Assembly: GCA_035370465.1 (NCBI GenBank)
Contig: DAOOVW010000019.1
Span: 1-29,985 of the forward strand
DNA: 29,985 nucleotides
Direction of reading: 5' to 3'
DNA from: a bacterium
GTDB taxonomy: Bacteria; Ratteibacteria; UBA8468; B48-G9; JAFGKM01
Positions within the stretch are counted from its first letter, which is position 1, and each line of letters opens with the position of its first letter. Below the pieces are notes generated by a model, which was given only the letters and a program-made list of their open reading frames with translations, was not told the origin of the DNA and made no database searches. Positions 23,501-29,985 of the stretch are shown here, in pieces. A program made the position numbers and the translations under genes.

Positions 23501-25677
23501 GGAATTTCTTCTTCAGGAGAATAAATATATTTTGATGTTGTTATTGCTATTTCAAAACTTCCAGGAACAATTACTATTTTTGTACTTTGTATTATTTCTC
23601 TTCTGCTTTCATCTGTCATCCTAACCTCAATCGTAAATATTTGTTTTATTTCATATGAAAGTTGTGTTGGAATTTCAATTAAGGAAATACCATTTTCATC
23701 TGTTGTCCCTTTCCCAGAACAAACAAGTCCACCTTTCCACCATCCTCCATATTCTTCACCATATTCATAATCATCATTATCATTTTCCCATATTTGTCTT
23801 GAATATATAGCCCATAACACATCTGTATTTTTTACAGGTGTTCCAAAGTAATATTTTGCTGTAATAAGAACTTTAATTTTTTCACCTGGAAGATAAACAT
23901 TTTTATCTGTCTTGATATCAATAGAAAATTCTGGCTTCCTATATTCTAAAACCTTAAAATTACAATAACCACTTAATTCATTTTTCCCAATAGTCATAAA
24001 TTCAATTTTGTATGTTCCAAGTGGAGGTTCTTCTGGCAGGGTGTATGAACCATAAATAGAATTAGTTGTTCCTGGAATAATTTGTGTTTCATAAACAACT
24101 GTTTCATCAGGTAATTTTACTTTAATCTCACATGAAGAAAATTCTGCTACAGAATATTTATCTCCCATATCAATCCTTGGAATTGCTTTAAAATTAACTA
24201 CCTGCCCTGGTCTATAAACAGGTCTATCAGTATAAGCATAGACTGTTTTGTTCTCATAAGTCCCGCCATATATTGAATTACAGGTGTCTGAAAATGCAAA
24301 AGAATTTCCTTTGACAGCAATAAACTTATTAAAACTTTCGAAATTACACTGACCATTACTATCTGTTGTTGTAGTTGCTTTTAAATTCCATAAATTATCA
24401 AATAAAAATATTTGAATATCAGGGAGAATATCACCTTTTGTGAGAGAGAATAATGTAATATTCGTTTTTTTATTGGATATTTTTGAGATGAATCCAATGT
24501 CAGAGACAAAAAACCATCCTTTTATTTCTGCAAATCCTTCTGGTTTTAATGCAAAAACATATGCCCCTTCAGGAAATTGGTCCAATAAAAAATTTCTGTC
24601 ATAAAGTTCAGTTAATGGAGTAGGATATGTAATTTCAAACTTTTTACTTAGAACAGGACTCTTCCCTGATAAATCAGAAGACATCAGGATTTCATTTATG
24701 GAAATGTCTCTTAATTTTGTCTTATTTATTTCATTAAGCAGGTCAATTTCATATACATCAATTGTGGCACTTTTTATTCTAAATGCATTAAAGTACACTT
24801 TAACTTTTTCTTCTGGAGTAAATAACCATTCTTTTGAGGCAAGATGAAAATATTTTGCTCTAATTTTCATCTGTATTTTCCCTGCATCAACAGTTTCTTT
24901 TGGTTTTAAATCAAACTTCTTTTCAATTCTTATGTCTTCATATCCCTGTCTATATGCATATAAACTATAATATCCTGGTTTCAACCCATCAATATAGAAA
25001 TAACCGTTTTTATTTGTTTTTGTTGAACAAAAAGAAGTACCTGAACAAGAAATATCCACATTATCTATTGGCTTTTCTGTTTCAGAATCAACAATAATTC
25101 CTTTTATACTTCCTGCATAAGGAAGGGAAAAATTTATTCCACCTGCTTCTTTCCCTTCTTCAACAACAGTATTTTTATGTTCTTTAACAAAACCGTCTGC
25201 TTGAACATAGATATATTTTGTTCCAGGATTTAATCCATCAAGTTTATAAAATCCCTTGCTATTTGTCAGTGTATAAATATCCTTGGATATAAATACCTTT
25301 GCTCCTGAAATTGGTTTTCCTTCCTGGTCATATACAAACCCGCTTATTGCTCCTGGAATACTCATTATGATTTCGTATTTTACAACTCCAAATTTTGCTT
25401 GATTTACCTCAATTTTTCCAAGTGTACTATCGCAAAATCCTTTTTTTTGAACAACAATTTTGTAATAGCCGGTCTCAAGATTATCAATTTTGAATTTTCC
25501 ATTACTATCTGAAATAACTGTTTTCAATGGAGTTTTACCTGTTTGAGGAATATTGAAGATAGAGACATTGGCGCTACTAATTGCTTTTTTTTCTTTTGTC
25601 TGTATAATTCCTGTAATTGTGTCACAAAAGCAGGGAAAGGAAAAAACAAAAATAAAAAAATAAAAAAATTTTTTCAT
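20554..25677 (-). CDS. Bacterial alpha-2-macroglobulin with thioester domain
   Basis: This 1707-residue exported protein has a signal peptide over about 20 residues. Its SFPCFC end does not make a good lipobox. Three carboxypeptidase-regulatory-like beta domains follow (about 20-85, 105-165, 185-245; each ending ..G.Y.I..L..G.Y). Macroglobulin domains come next, with YAYTDRPVYRPGQVVNFKA near residue 480. The A2M core has TAFWLPLALTDENGIGKIE, TTWRTTIRSV and GTGK. The thioester domain carries YGCIEQ with Cys1226 and Gln1229, followed by alpha-helical repeats. A C-terminal receptor-like beta domain ends the chain. Such proteins trap proteases by covalent capture in the periplasm. Most bacterial homologues pair with pbpC; this one lies between exported AMMECR1 and VanW genes, each with a 4-base overlap. 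Confidence 0.95.
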   Translation of the reverse strand: MKKFFYFFIFVFSFPCFCDTITGIIQTKEKKAISSANVSIFNIPQTGKTPLKTVISDSNGKFKIDNLETGYYKIVVQKKGFCDSTLGKIEVNQAKFGVVKYEIIMSIPGAISGFVYDQEGKPISGAKVFISKDIYTLTNSKGFYKLDGLNPGTKYIYVQADGFVKEHKNTVVEEGKEAGGINFSLPYAGSIKGIIVDSETEKPIDNVDISCSGTSFCSTKTNKNGYFYIDGLKPGYYSLYAYRQGYEDIRIEKKFDLKPKETVDAGKIQMKIRAKYFHLASKEWLFTPEEKVKVYFNAFRIKSATIDVYEIDLLNEINKTKLRDISINEILMSSDLSGKSPVLSKKFEITYPTPLTELYDRNFLLDQFPEGAYVFALKPEGFAEIKGWFFVSDIGFISKISNKKTNITLFSLTKGDILPDIQIFLFDNLWNLKATTTTDSNGQCNFESFNKFIAVKGNSFAFSDTCNSIYGGTYENKTVYAYTDRPVYRPGQVVNFKAIPRIDMGDKYSVAEFSSCEIKVKLPDETVVYETQIIPGTTNSIYGSYTLPEEPPLGTYKIEFMTIGKNELSGYCNFKVLEYRKPEFSIDIKTDKNVYLPGEKIKVLITAKYYFGTPVKNTDVLWAIYSRQIWENDNDDYEYGEEYGGWWKGGLVCSGKGTTDENGISLIEIPTQLSYEIKQIFTIEVRMTDESRREIIQSTKIVIVPGSFEIAITTSKYIYSPEEEIPVYLSIKYYDGREFKGKKQLKLIVSQEKYDKNKRRWSYNNIISKNVILNNAKTTFNIKPGITGYIKIIVQGIDEYNNIISATKYVWITGRDYYSQWYGKKELEIVSDKKKYKPGETAKILINSSYSDLTILYTIEGYEIFENRVIKMNGNSVLLELPIKYEFIPNIYITICAVRNKSFLYSSKSLVVSCDDKFLNVEITSDKPKYQPGEKAKYLIKIKDNTGNPVSAEFSMGVVDEAIYSISNELVPEIEDFFYGLKGNNVITGYSFYRWYYGGAGKDFAQQDIRKNFKDTAFWLPLALTDENGIGKIEVELPDNLTTWRTTIRSVTDDTKVGTGKNNITTAKPLMANLITPRFFVENDRLLISGVIHNYTGSQQKIYTKIHAEGLDILDETEKIIELPSGKSARVDWKVKVNSVKQVIITLYAKSSEFSDGMELKIPVFLYGTDERYVFAGQCDDVRVDTFYLPIGTIPSSIDIRSYIYPSLVSGMFTSLEALSKYPYGCIEQTLNGFLPAIQVADTLTKIKSYDLYFLASDRIKFEQMLKELPKKVSDGLIKLYNYQNEDGGWGWWQNDISNPYITGYVIFGLTHAKKSGYIVNEDRYQRGKECLKNMLNTVNDYNQKEFILYVLTYTGENSLPVVEEIYNNRDKLNSYTIAQLCLILKERGDTRANTLLDELCTKLVKPTTYLNYWAVEDGNYSWIHNNIEATAWGLCAILAINPKREEIPFIIRYLVMKKQGGLWMSTKDTAICLFAFTNYLMITDELSPDYTFILSVNKKNIAEEKIDRESIKKFMTTIDINTENLSIGKINSIEIEKKGQGNLYYSNVIKFSVKDISIPPFDGGFKILRRYTEIKSRETIDKEGNRIYVYDDINREVKSGEKIRVEIKISGGEKYEYVMIEDPIPSGCEVVNELSEDNWWYCRREIRDEKIVFFTTSWGAKEKTIVYYLRAETPGSYNILPTKAQLMYLPEIWGHSQGNNLIIKEK

Positions 25678-26288
25678 TTTTCACCTTCTATAAAAACTTT
25701 TGCTTTGAACTTAAAAATTGTAATTCCTTGTTCATCATTAATACCTGCATTTCTTAAACACATTTTTAGTGCATATTCACCTGTTTTTGCTTCTTTTGGA
25801 AGAACAAGACCCTGTTTGCCAGATTTTTTAACAATAAGTCCTTCATTTTCAGGATTATAAAAAGAGATAGAAGATATTTCAACAGGAATTTCAGGAATTG
25901 TTATCTGTATCTTTATGTCTTTTAATTCCTGTAAATCAACAGGTCTATACCTATAATCCTCAGTAGCAGCAATAATTGAAAATTTTATAAGGTCTCCAGC
26001 AAGTGTTCCCGTTTCTGTTTTAAAACTACCAGAACAACCTCTAGTTTGATTCCCTTTTTTGAGAGAAACAAAAACTGGAATTGGTTTATTAAAAATTTCT
26101 GGGAGATTTTCAGGAATTATTTCGCTATACCCTGTTATATAATTTTCAATTGTCTTTCTACAGATGAATATCGCTTTTTCTTCAAAAACTGATGGAAAAA
26201 AAATATTTACTGCTAAACAAAGAACTAAAAAATTCCTGGAAATCTTTGAGTAATAATTCAGTAATTTTCTTTTTATCTTATTATACAT
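25674..26288 (-). CDS. Exported AMMECR1-domain protein
   Basis: The AMMECR1 domain spans about residues 60-195, with RGCSGSF, ATEDYRYRPV, GLIVKKSGKQGLVLPKEA and the tail KVFIEGE. This domain is usually cytoplasmic and of unknown reaction, often linked to Memo and radical SAM partners. Here it follows a basic N terminus and a hydrophobic segment (FLVLCLAVNIFFPSVF), so it is probably exported or membrane-anchored. The ATG at 26288 (204 residues) is preferred to an upstream TTG at 26351, because the -10 box at 26325-26320 would place transcription start between them. It overlaps the A2M gene by 4 bases. Confidence 0.82.
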   Translation of the reverse strand: MYNKIKRKLLNYYSKISRNFLVLCLAVNIFFPSVFEEKAIFICRKTIENYITGYSEIIPENLPEIFNKPIPVFVSLKKGNQTRGCSGSFKTETGTLAGDLIKFSIIAATEDYRYRPVDLQELKDIKIQITIPEIPVEISSISFYNPENEGLIVKKSGKQGLVLPKEAKTGEYALKMCLRNAGINDEQGITIFKFKAKVFIEGEK

Positions 26289-26542
26289 GGGAAAAATATT
26301 TAAATTTTTTAAAACAAAGATTATAGTTAAATTTTCAAATAATTTTTTCAAATTGTCAAATAAAGTGTAATTTGAGAGAAAGGAAAATACTTTTTATCTA
26401 ATTTTTTGTTTTGGGAATTGTTTTTCCTGATAAATAGTAAAGTCCTTTCTCTCTATGATATTTTTCATTTCTTCACAATTACAATTATTTTCTGGTATTT
26501 TTTTGTCTGGAATTTGTCTATTTTATAAGGGCTCTAATTGAC
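26289..26542. other. Divergent intergenic region, AMMECR1 operon / nrdR
   Basis: On the - strand TATAAT at 26325-26320 is a candidate -10 for the AMMECR1-A2M-VanW operon; a TTGAAA lies upstream at 20-bp spacing, so the -35 is poor. Between 26352 and 26542 I see only AT-rich sequence with no gene or strong structure. Confidence 0.35.
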
Positions 26543-26571
26543 TTGACAAACTCAATATATTGTGGTACATT
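26543..26571 (+). promoter_or_regulatory. Promoter of nrdR-nrdD-nrdG
   Basis: TTGACA at 26543-26548 is followed after 17 bp by TACATT at 26566-26571, a weak -10. The first NrdR box occupies the spacer, as expected for repression by blocking RNA polymerase. The predicted transcript starts near 26578, about 20 bases before the nrdR ATG. Confidence 0.55.
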
Positions 26572-26597
26572 ATAAATAAAGGTACAATATATAGAAA
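26550..26597 (+). promoter_or_regulatory. Tandem NrdR boxes
   Basis: Box 1, 26550-26565 (actcaatatattgtgg), agrees with the NrdR consensus acaCwAtATaTwGtgt at about 14 of 16 positions. Box 2, 26582-26597 (gtacaatatatagaaa), agrees at about 11. The centres are 32 bp apart, close to three helical turns, which is the normal arrangement for NrdR operators. This predicts control of the operon by its own first gene product. Confidence 0.85.
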
Positions 26598-26598
26598 A

Positions 26599-27045
26599 AT
26601 GAAATGTCCATATTGCAGTTTCCTTAAAGACAAAGTTATTGATACAAGAGAAATAAATAACGGGTTGCAGGTAAGAAGAAGAAGAGAATGTTTAAATTGT
26701 AGAAAAAGATTTACTACATATGAAGAGATAGAAATGAAACCAATTATAGTTATTAAAAAAGATGGAAGGAGAGAAAAATTTAACAGGGATAAAATTTTTT
26801 CTGGAATACAGAGAGCATGTGAAAAAAGACCCATCAGTACAGAAGAAATTGAAAAAGTAATTATTGAAATAGAACAGGAATTGAGACAGAAAGGCGAAAG
26901 AGAAATACCATCTAAGGAAATAGGTAAAATTGTTATTAAGAAGTTAAAAAAATTAGATAAAATTGCATATATAAGGTTTGCTTCTGTTTATAGGGACTTC
27001 CAGGATGTTTCACAATTTAAAAAGGAAATAGATAAAATTATATAG
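26599..27045 (+). CDS. nrdR: Transcriptional repressor NrdR
   Basis: This 148-residue repressor of ribonucleotide reductase genes responds to ATP/dATP. The N-terminal zinc ribbon has CPYC and CLNC (start MKCPYCS), then RRRECLNCRKRFTTYEE. An ATP-cone domain covers about residues 45-140 (KKDGRREKFNRDKIFSGI). The ATG at 26599 is chosen over the in-frame one at 26560 because it matches the family start exactly. No clear Shine-Dalgarno sequence is present. It is followed, 10 bases on, by nrdD. Confidence 0.97.
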   Translation: MKCPYCSFLKDKVIDTREINNGLQVRRRRECLNCRKRFTTYEEIEMKPIIVIKKDGRREKFNRDKIFSGIQRACEKRPISTEEIEKVIIEIEQELRQKGEREIPSKEIGKIVIKKLKKLDKIAYIRFASVYRDFQDVSQFKKEIDKII

Positions 27046-27055
27046 AGGAGGGAAA

Positions 27056-29146
27056 ATGTTTGAGAAAATAAAGAAAAGAAATGGTGAAATTGTAAATTTT
27101 GATGCTTCAAAGATAACAAATGCAATTTTAAAGGCAGGACAGGCAACAGGTGAATTTGGATTTGATATTGCAAAAAAATTAACCTTAAGAGTCCTTGATA
27201 TCGCAATTAATACAATAGGTGAAAAAATACCAAATGTTGAAGAAATCCAGGATATTGTTGAAGAAGTTCTAATTTCTTCTCCGTATAAAAAAACAGCAAA
27301 AGCATACATAATTTACAGGGAACAGCATGCCAAAATAAGAGAAATTACAACTAAAGCAAGTTTAGACCTTGTTGACCAGTATTTAACTAAAATTGACTGG
27401 CGAGTAAATGAGAATAGTAATATGAGTTTTTCTCTTCAAGGGCTAAATAATTATATTTCATCTGAAATTACAAAAACATACTGGTTAAATAATATTTATC
27501 CTCCTGAAATAAGAAATGCCTATATAAACGGTGATTTTCATATTCATGATTTAGGATGTCTTTCTGTTTATTGTGTTGGATGGGATTTACAGGATCTTTT
27601 GACTGTTGGTTTTAAGGGTGCAGCAGGAAAAGTTGAAAGTAATCCAGCAAAACATTTCAGGTCGGCATTAGGTCAGATAGTTAATTTTTTCTATACACTT
27701 CAAGGAGAAGCAGCAGGCGCTCAGGCACTATCCAATTTTGATACTTTGCTTGCTCCTTTTGTAAAAAATGATGAACTTCGCTATAAAGATGTAAAACAGG
27801 CAATTCAGGAATTTTTATTTAATGTAAATGTCCCAACAAGAACTGGATTTCAAACACCTTTTGTAAATTTGACATTTGACCTGGTAGTCCCTGAAATATA
27901 CAAAAATCAGCCAGTAATTATAGGGGGAGAATTTAAAAATCAAACATATTCTGAATTTCAGGAAGAAATGGATATGATAAACCGTGCTTTTCTTGAAGTA
28001 ATGCTTGAAGGAGATGCTAAAGGAAGGCCTTTTACTTTTCCAATACCAACTTATAATATAACAAAAGATTTCGACTGGGATAACTCAAATATTAAACTCC
28101 TGTGGGAAATAACAGGGAAATATGGTATCCCCTATTTTTCTAATTTTATAAATTCTGATATGAGCCCGGATGATGTTCGTTCAATGTGTTGTCGGTTGAG
28201 ATTGGATAAAAAAGAATTGAGGAAAAGAGGGGGAGGACTTTTTGGTGCTAATCCTCAAACAGGCAGTATTGGGGTTGTAACGATTGATTTACCTCGTATT
28301 GGATATTTATCTAAAACAAAAGAAGAATTTAAGCAGCGATTGGAAAGGTTAATGGAACTTGCAAGAGAAAGTTTAGAAATCAAAAGAAAAGTTCTTGAGA
28401 AATTTACAGATGAAGGCCTCTATCCATATTCAAAATTTTATTTAAGAAGTGTAAAAGAAAGAACAAAAAAATACTGGACCAATCATTTTTCAACAATAGG
28501 TATAATTGGAATGAATGAAGCATGTCTTAATCTTTTTGGGAAAGATATAGGAACACAAGAGGGAAGAGATTTTGCTATTGAGATTATGAATTTTATTAGA
28601 GAAAAACTTATTAAATTCCAGGAAGAAACAGGAAATTTATATAATTTAGAAGCAACTCCCGCAGAAGGGACTTCTTATCGTCTGGCTAAAATAGATAAAA
28701 CAAAATATCCAGATATAATAGTGGCAAATGAAGAAAGTTATAAAAAAGGAGCAGAACCATTTTATACAAACTCTACCCAACTTCCAGTAAATTATACAGA
28801 TGATATTTTCCTGGCATTTGAATTACAGGATGCACTTCAAACATTATATACAGGAGGAACAGTTTTTCATATTTTTATTGGAGAAAAAATACATTCTGCC
28901 AATGGGATAAAAAGTTTAGTAAAAACAATATGTGAGAATTTTCATCTTCCATATTTTACAATTACACCAACTTTTTCAATATGTCCAAACGATGGATATA
29001 TTTCTGGTGAGCATTTTGAATGTCCAAGATGTAAGTCAGAATGTGAGGTCTATTCAAGAGTAGTTGGTTATTTAAGGCCTATAAGTCAGTGGAATAAAGG
29101 AAAACAGGAAGAATTTAAAATAAGAAAAACATTTTCTGTAAAATGA
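27056..29146 (+). CDS. nrdD: Anaerobic (class III) ribonucleoside-triphosphate reductase
   Basis: This is a 696-residue glycyl-radical enzyme making deoxyribonucleotides without oxygen. An N-terminal ATP cone (residues 1-95, KKRNGEIVNFDASKITNAI) gives allosteric control by ATP/dATP. The catalytic barrel includes SMCCRLRLDKKEL and GSIGVVTIDLPRIGYL. The C-terminal zinc site has CPNDGY and CPRCKSEC, and the glycyl radical motif RVVGYLRPISQW carries Gly671. A strong GGAGGG ribosome-binding site precedes the ATG. The stop overlaps the nrdG ATG by 4 bases. Confidence 0.98.
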   Translation: MFEKIKKRNGEIVNFDASKITNAILKAGQATGEFGFDIAKKLTLRVLDIAINTIGEKIPNVEEIQDIVEEVLISSPYKKTAKAYIIYREQHAKIREITTKASLDLVDQYLTKIDWRVNENSNMSFSLQGLNNYISSEITKTYWLNNIYPPEIRNAYINGDFHIHDLGCLSVYCVGWDLQDLLTVGFKGAAGKVESNPAKHFRSALGQIVNFFYTLQGEAAGAQALSNFDTLLAPFVKNDELRYKDVKQAIQEFLFNVNVPTRTGFQTPFVNLTFDLVVPEIYKNQPVIIGGEFKNQTYSEFQEEMDMINRAFLEVMLEGDAKGRPFTFPIPTYNITKDFDWDNSNIKLLWEITGKYGIPYFSNFINSDMSPDDVRSMCCRLRLDKKELRKRGGGLFGANPQTGSIGVVTIDLPRIGYLSKTKEEFKQRLERLMELARESLEIKRKVLEKFTDEGLYPYSKFYLRSVKERTKKYWTNHFSTIGIIGMNEACLNLFGKDIGTQEGRDFAIEIMNFIREKLIKFQEETGNLYNLEATPAEGTSYRLAKIDKTKYPDIIVANEESYKKGAEPFYTNSTQLPVNYTDDIFLAFELQDALQTLYTGGTVFHIFIGEKIHSANGIKSLVKTICENFHLPYFTITPTFSICPNDGYISGEHFECPRCKSECEVYSRVVGYLRPISQWNKGKQEEFKIRKTFSVK

Positions 29147-29832
29147 AAATAGGTGGATTACAAAAACTTTCGTTGATTGAGTATGATGGGATTTTATCCT
29201 GTGTTGTTTTTACTATTGGTTGTAATTTTAGATGTCCCTATTGTCATAATCCAGAATTGGTTTTACCTGAAAAGTTTCCAGTAGAAATCCCTCTTGAAGA
29301 TTTCTTTCAGTTCCTTAAACAAAGACAAAAATATCTAAAAGGGGTGTGTATAACAGGAGGAGAACCAACAATTCAGACAGACCTTCCTGTTTTTATAAAA
29401 GAAATTAAAGAACTTGGGTTTTCTGTAAAACTTGACACAAATGGCTCAAATCCAGAAATGTTAGAGGACCTGATAGGAAAGGGAAATATTGATTATATTG
29501 CATTAGATGTAAAAGGACCATTAGAAAAATATAATGAAATTGTAAAAGTTGAAGTTGATACAGAAAAAATTTTAAAAAGTATTTATCTAATAAAAAATTC
29601 AGCAATTCCTTATGAATTTAGAACAACAGTTGTAAAATCACAACTTTCTTTTGATGATTTTAAAAAAATTGGGAAAACAATTTCAGGATGTAAGAACTAT
29701 TATCTCCAGAAATTCATTCCTTCAAAATGTGTTGACCCTTCTTTTATAAATGAACCAACTTATTCTGATGATGAACTTGAGAAAATAAAAGAAATAATGC
29801 TAAATTATGTAGAAAATTGTTATATAAGATAA
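29143..29832 (+). CDS. nrdG: Anaerobic ribonucleotide reductase activating protein
   Basis: This 229-residue radical SAM activase generates the glycyl radical on NrdD. The cluster motif is CNFRCPYC (Cys27, Cys31, Cys34), with CITGGEPTIQ and KLDTNGSNPE, typical of the longer NrdG type. Its length and C-terminal part (KFIPSKCVDPSF) fit that subgroup rather than the short E. coli enzyme. It is coupled to nrdD by an ATGA overlap. Confidence 0.94.
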   Translation: MKIGGLQKLSLIEYDGILSCVVFTIGCNFRCPYCHNPELVLPEKFPVEIPLEDFFQFLKQRQKYLKGVCITGGEPTIQTDLPVFIKEIKELGFSVKLDTNGSNPEMLEDLIGKGNIDYIALDVKGPLEKYNEIVKVEVDTEKILKSIYLIKNSAIPYEFRTTVVKSQLSFDDFKKIGKTISGCKNYYLQKFIPSKCVDPSFINEPTYSDDELEKIKEIMLNYVENCYIR

Positions 29833-29870
29833 TTTCATGAATAAATTTTGATTAATTTTTTAAATCTTCT

Positions 29871-29898
29871 TTGCAAGAATATTTTATAAGGGTATAAT
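29871..29898 (+). promoter_or_regulatory. Promoter of the last, partial gene
   Basis: TTGCAA at 29871-29876 and TATAAT at 29893-29898 have a 16-bp spacer. The gggtataat context is the same as in the promoter at 113-140. GGAGGG at 29931-29936 precedes the ATG at 29940. Confidence 0.65.
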
Positions 29899-29939
29899 GT
29901 CTGAAAAAACTATATACCTTTTTATACAACGGAGGGAGA

Positions 29940-29985
29940 ATGGGGAAATTAGCAATAAATGGGGGAAAGAAAGTTGTTGATAAAG
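29940..29985 (+). CDS. Partial CDS, probable DegT/DnrJ/EryC1-type aminotransferase start
   Basis: The gene runs off the right edge of the window. The 15 visible residues, MGKLAINGGKKVVDK, resemble the start of PLP-dependent DegT/DnrJ/EryC1/StrS sugar aminotransferases, which often open with an LAINGG-type segment. It has its own promoter and a strong ribosome-binding site, so the gene call is firm; the function rests on very few residues. Confidence 0.6.
   Translation, partial: MGKLAINGGKKVVDK

Noticed and set aside
25543..25860. 105-codon + strand frame over the A2M/AMMECR1 junction
   Set aside because: It is antisense to two well-supported genes, with no ribosome-binding site or recognisable domain.

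Overview
The window is about 30 kb of AT-rich bacterial chromosome from an organism I cannot place firmly. Anaerobic life is suggested by a class III (oxygen-sensitive) ribonucleotide reductase with its radical-SAM activase, a two-subunit iron-sulfur fumarase and acetate-kinase genes. A cell envelope with an outer periplasm is suggested by a LysM lipoprotein, a bacterial alpha-2-macroglobulin and exported small proteins. An uncultured, low-GC, Gram-negative-type anaerobic lineage is the best reading (inference). Gene density is high, with many 4-nt or stop/start overlaps.

Layout. 1-3679 (+): an XRE/cupin regulator with a consensus promoter placed so close to its ATG that the mRNA should be leaderless; then a three-gene unit made of an unknown protein, an acetate kinase and a degenerate acetate-kinase paralogue. 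A 17-bp perfect inverted repeat follows. 3801-9449 (-): one long co-directional string, read from right to left: LysM lipoprotein, phoH, ybeY, diacylglycerol kinase-PAP2 fusion, DUF502, recO, fumarase alpha, fumarase beta, tRNA-Arg(GCG), tRNA-Pro(CGG). 9612-12622 (-): hisS-aspS, divergent from 12724-15065 (+): rpsO-pnp. 15087-16847 (-): GH36-like glycosidase, divergent from a COG0731-type radical SAM protein (+). 18095-19064: exported phospholipase-D-like nuclease (-) and the C-terminal remnant of a metal P-type ATPase (+). 19080-26288 (-): an overlapping exported-AMMECR1 / alpha-2-macroglobulin / VanW operon followed by DUF1232 and CutA. 26599-29832 (+): nrdR-nrdD-nrdG, preceded by two NrdR boxes 32 bp apart. 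29940-end (+): start of what looks like a DegT-type aminotransferase, with its own promoter.

How it fits together. Housekeeping blocks (phoH-ybeY-recO, hisS-aspS, rpsO-pnp, nrdRDG) are conventional. The parts that stand out are the acetate-kinase pair with its unknown partner and regulator, the AMMECR1-A2M-VanW envelope operon, the bacterial tRNA-Arg with a GCG anticodon, and a short palindromic repeat found both between the tRNAs and exactly at the breakpoint of the truncated ATPase gene.
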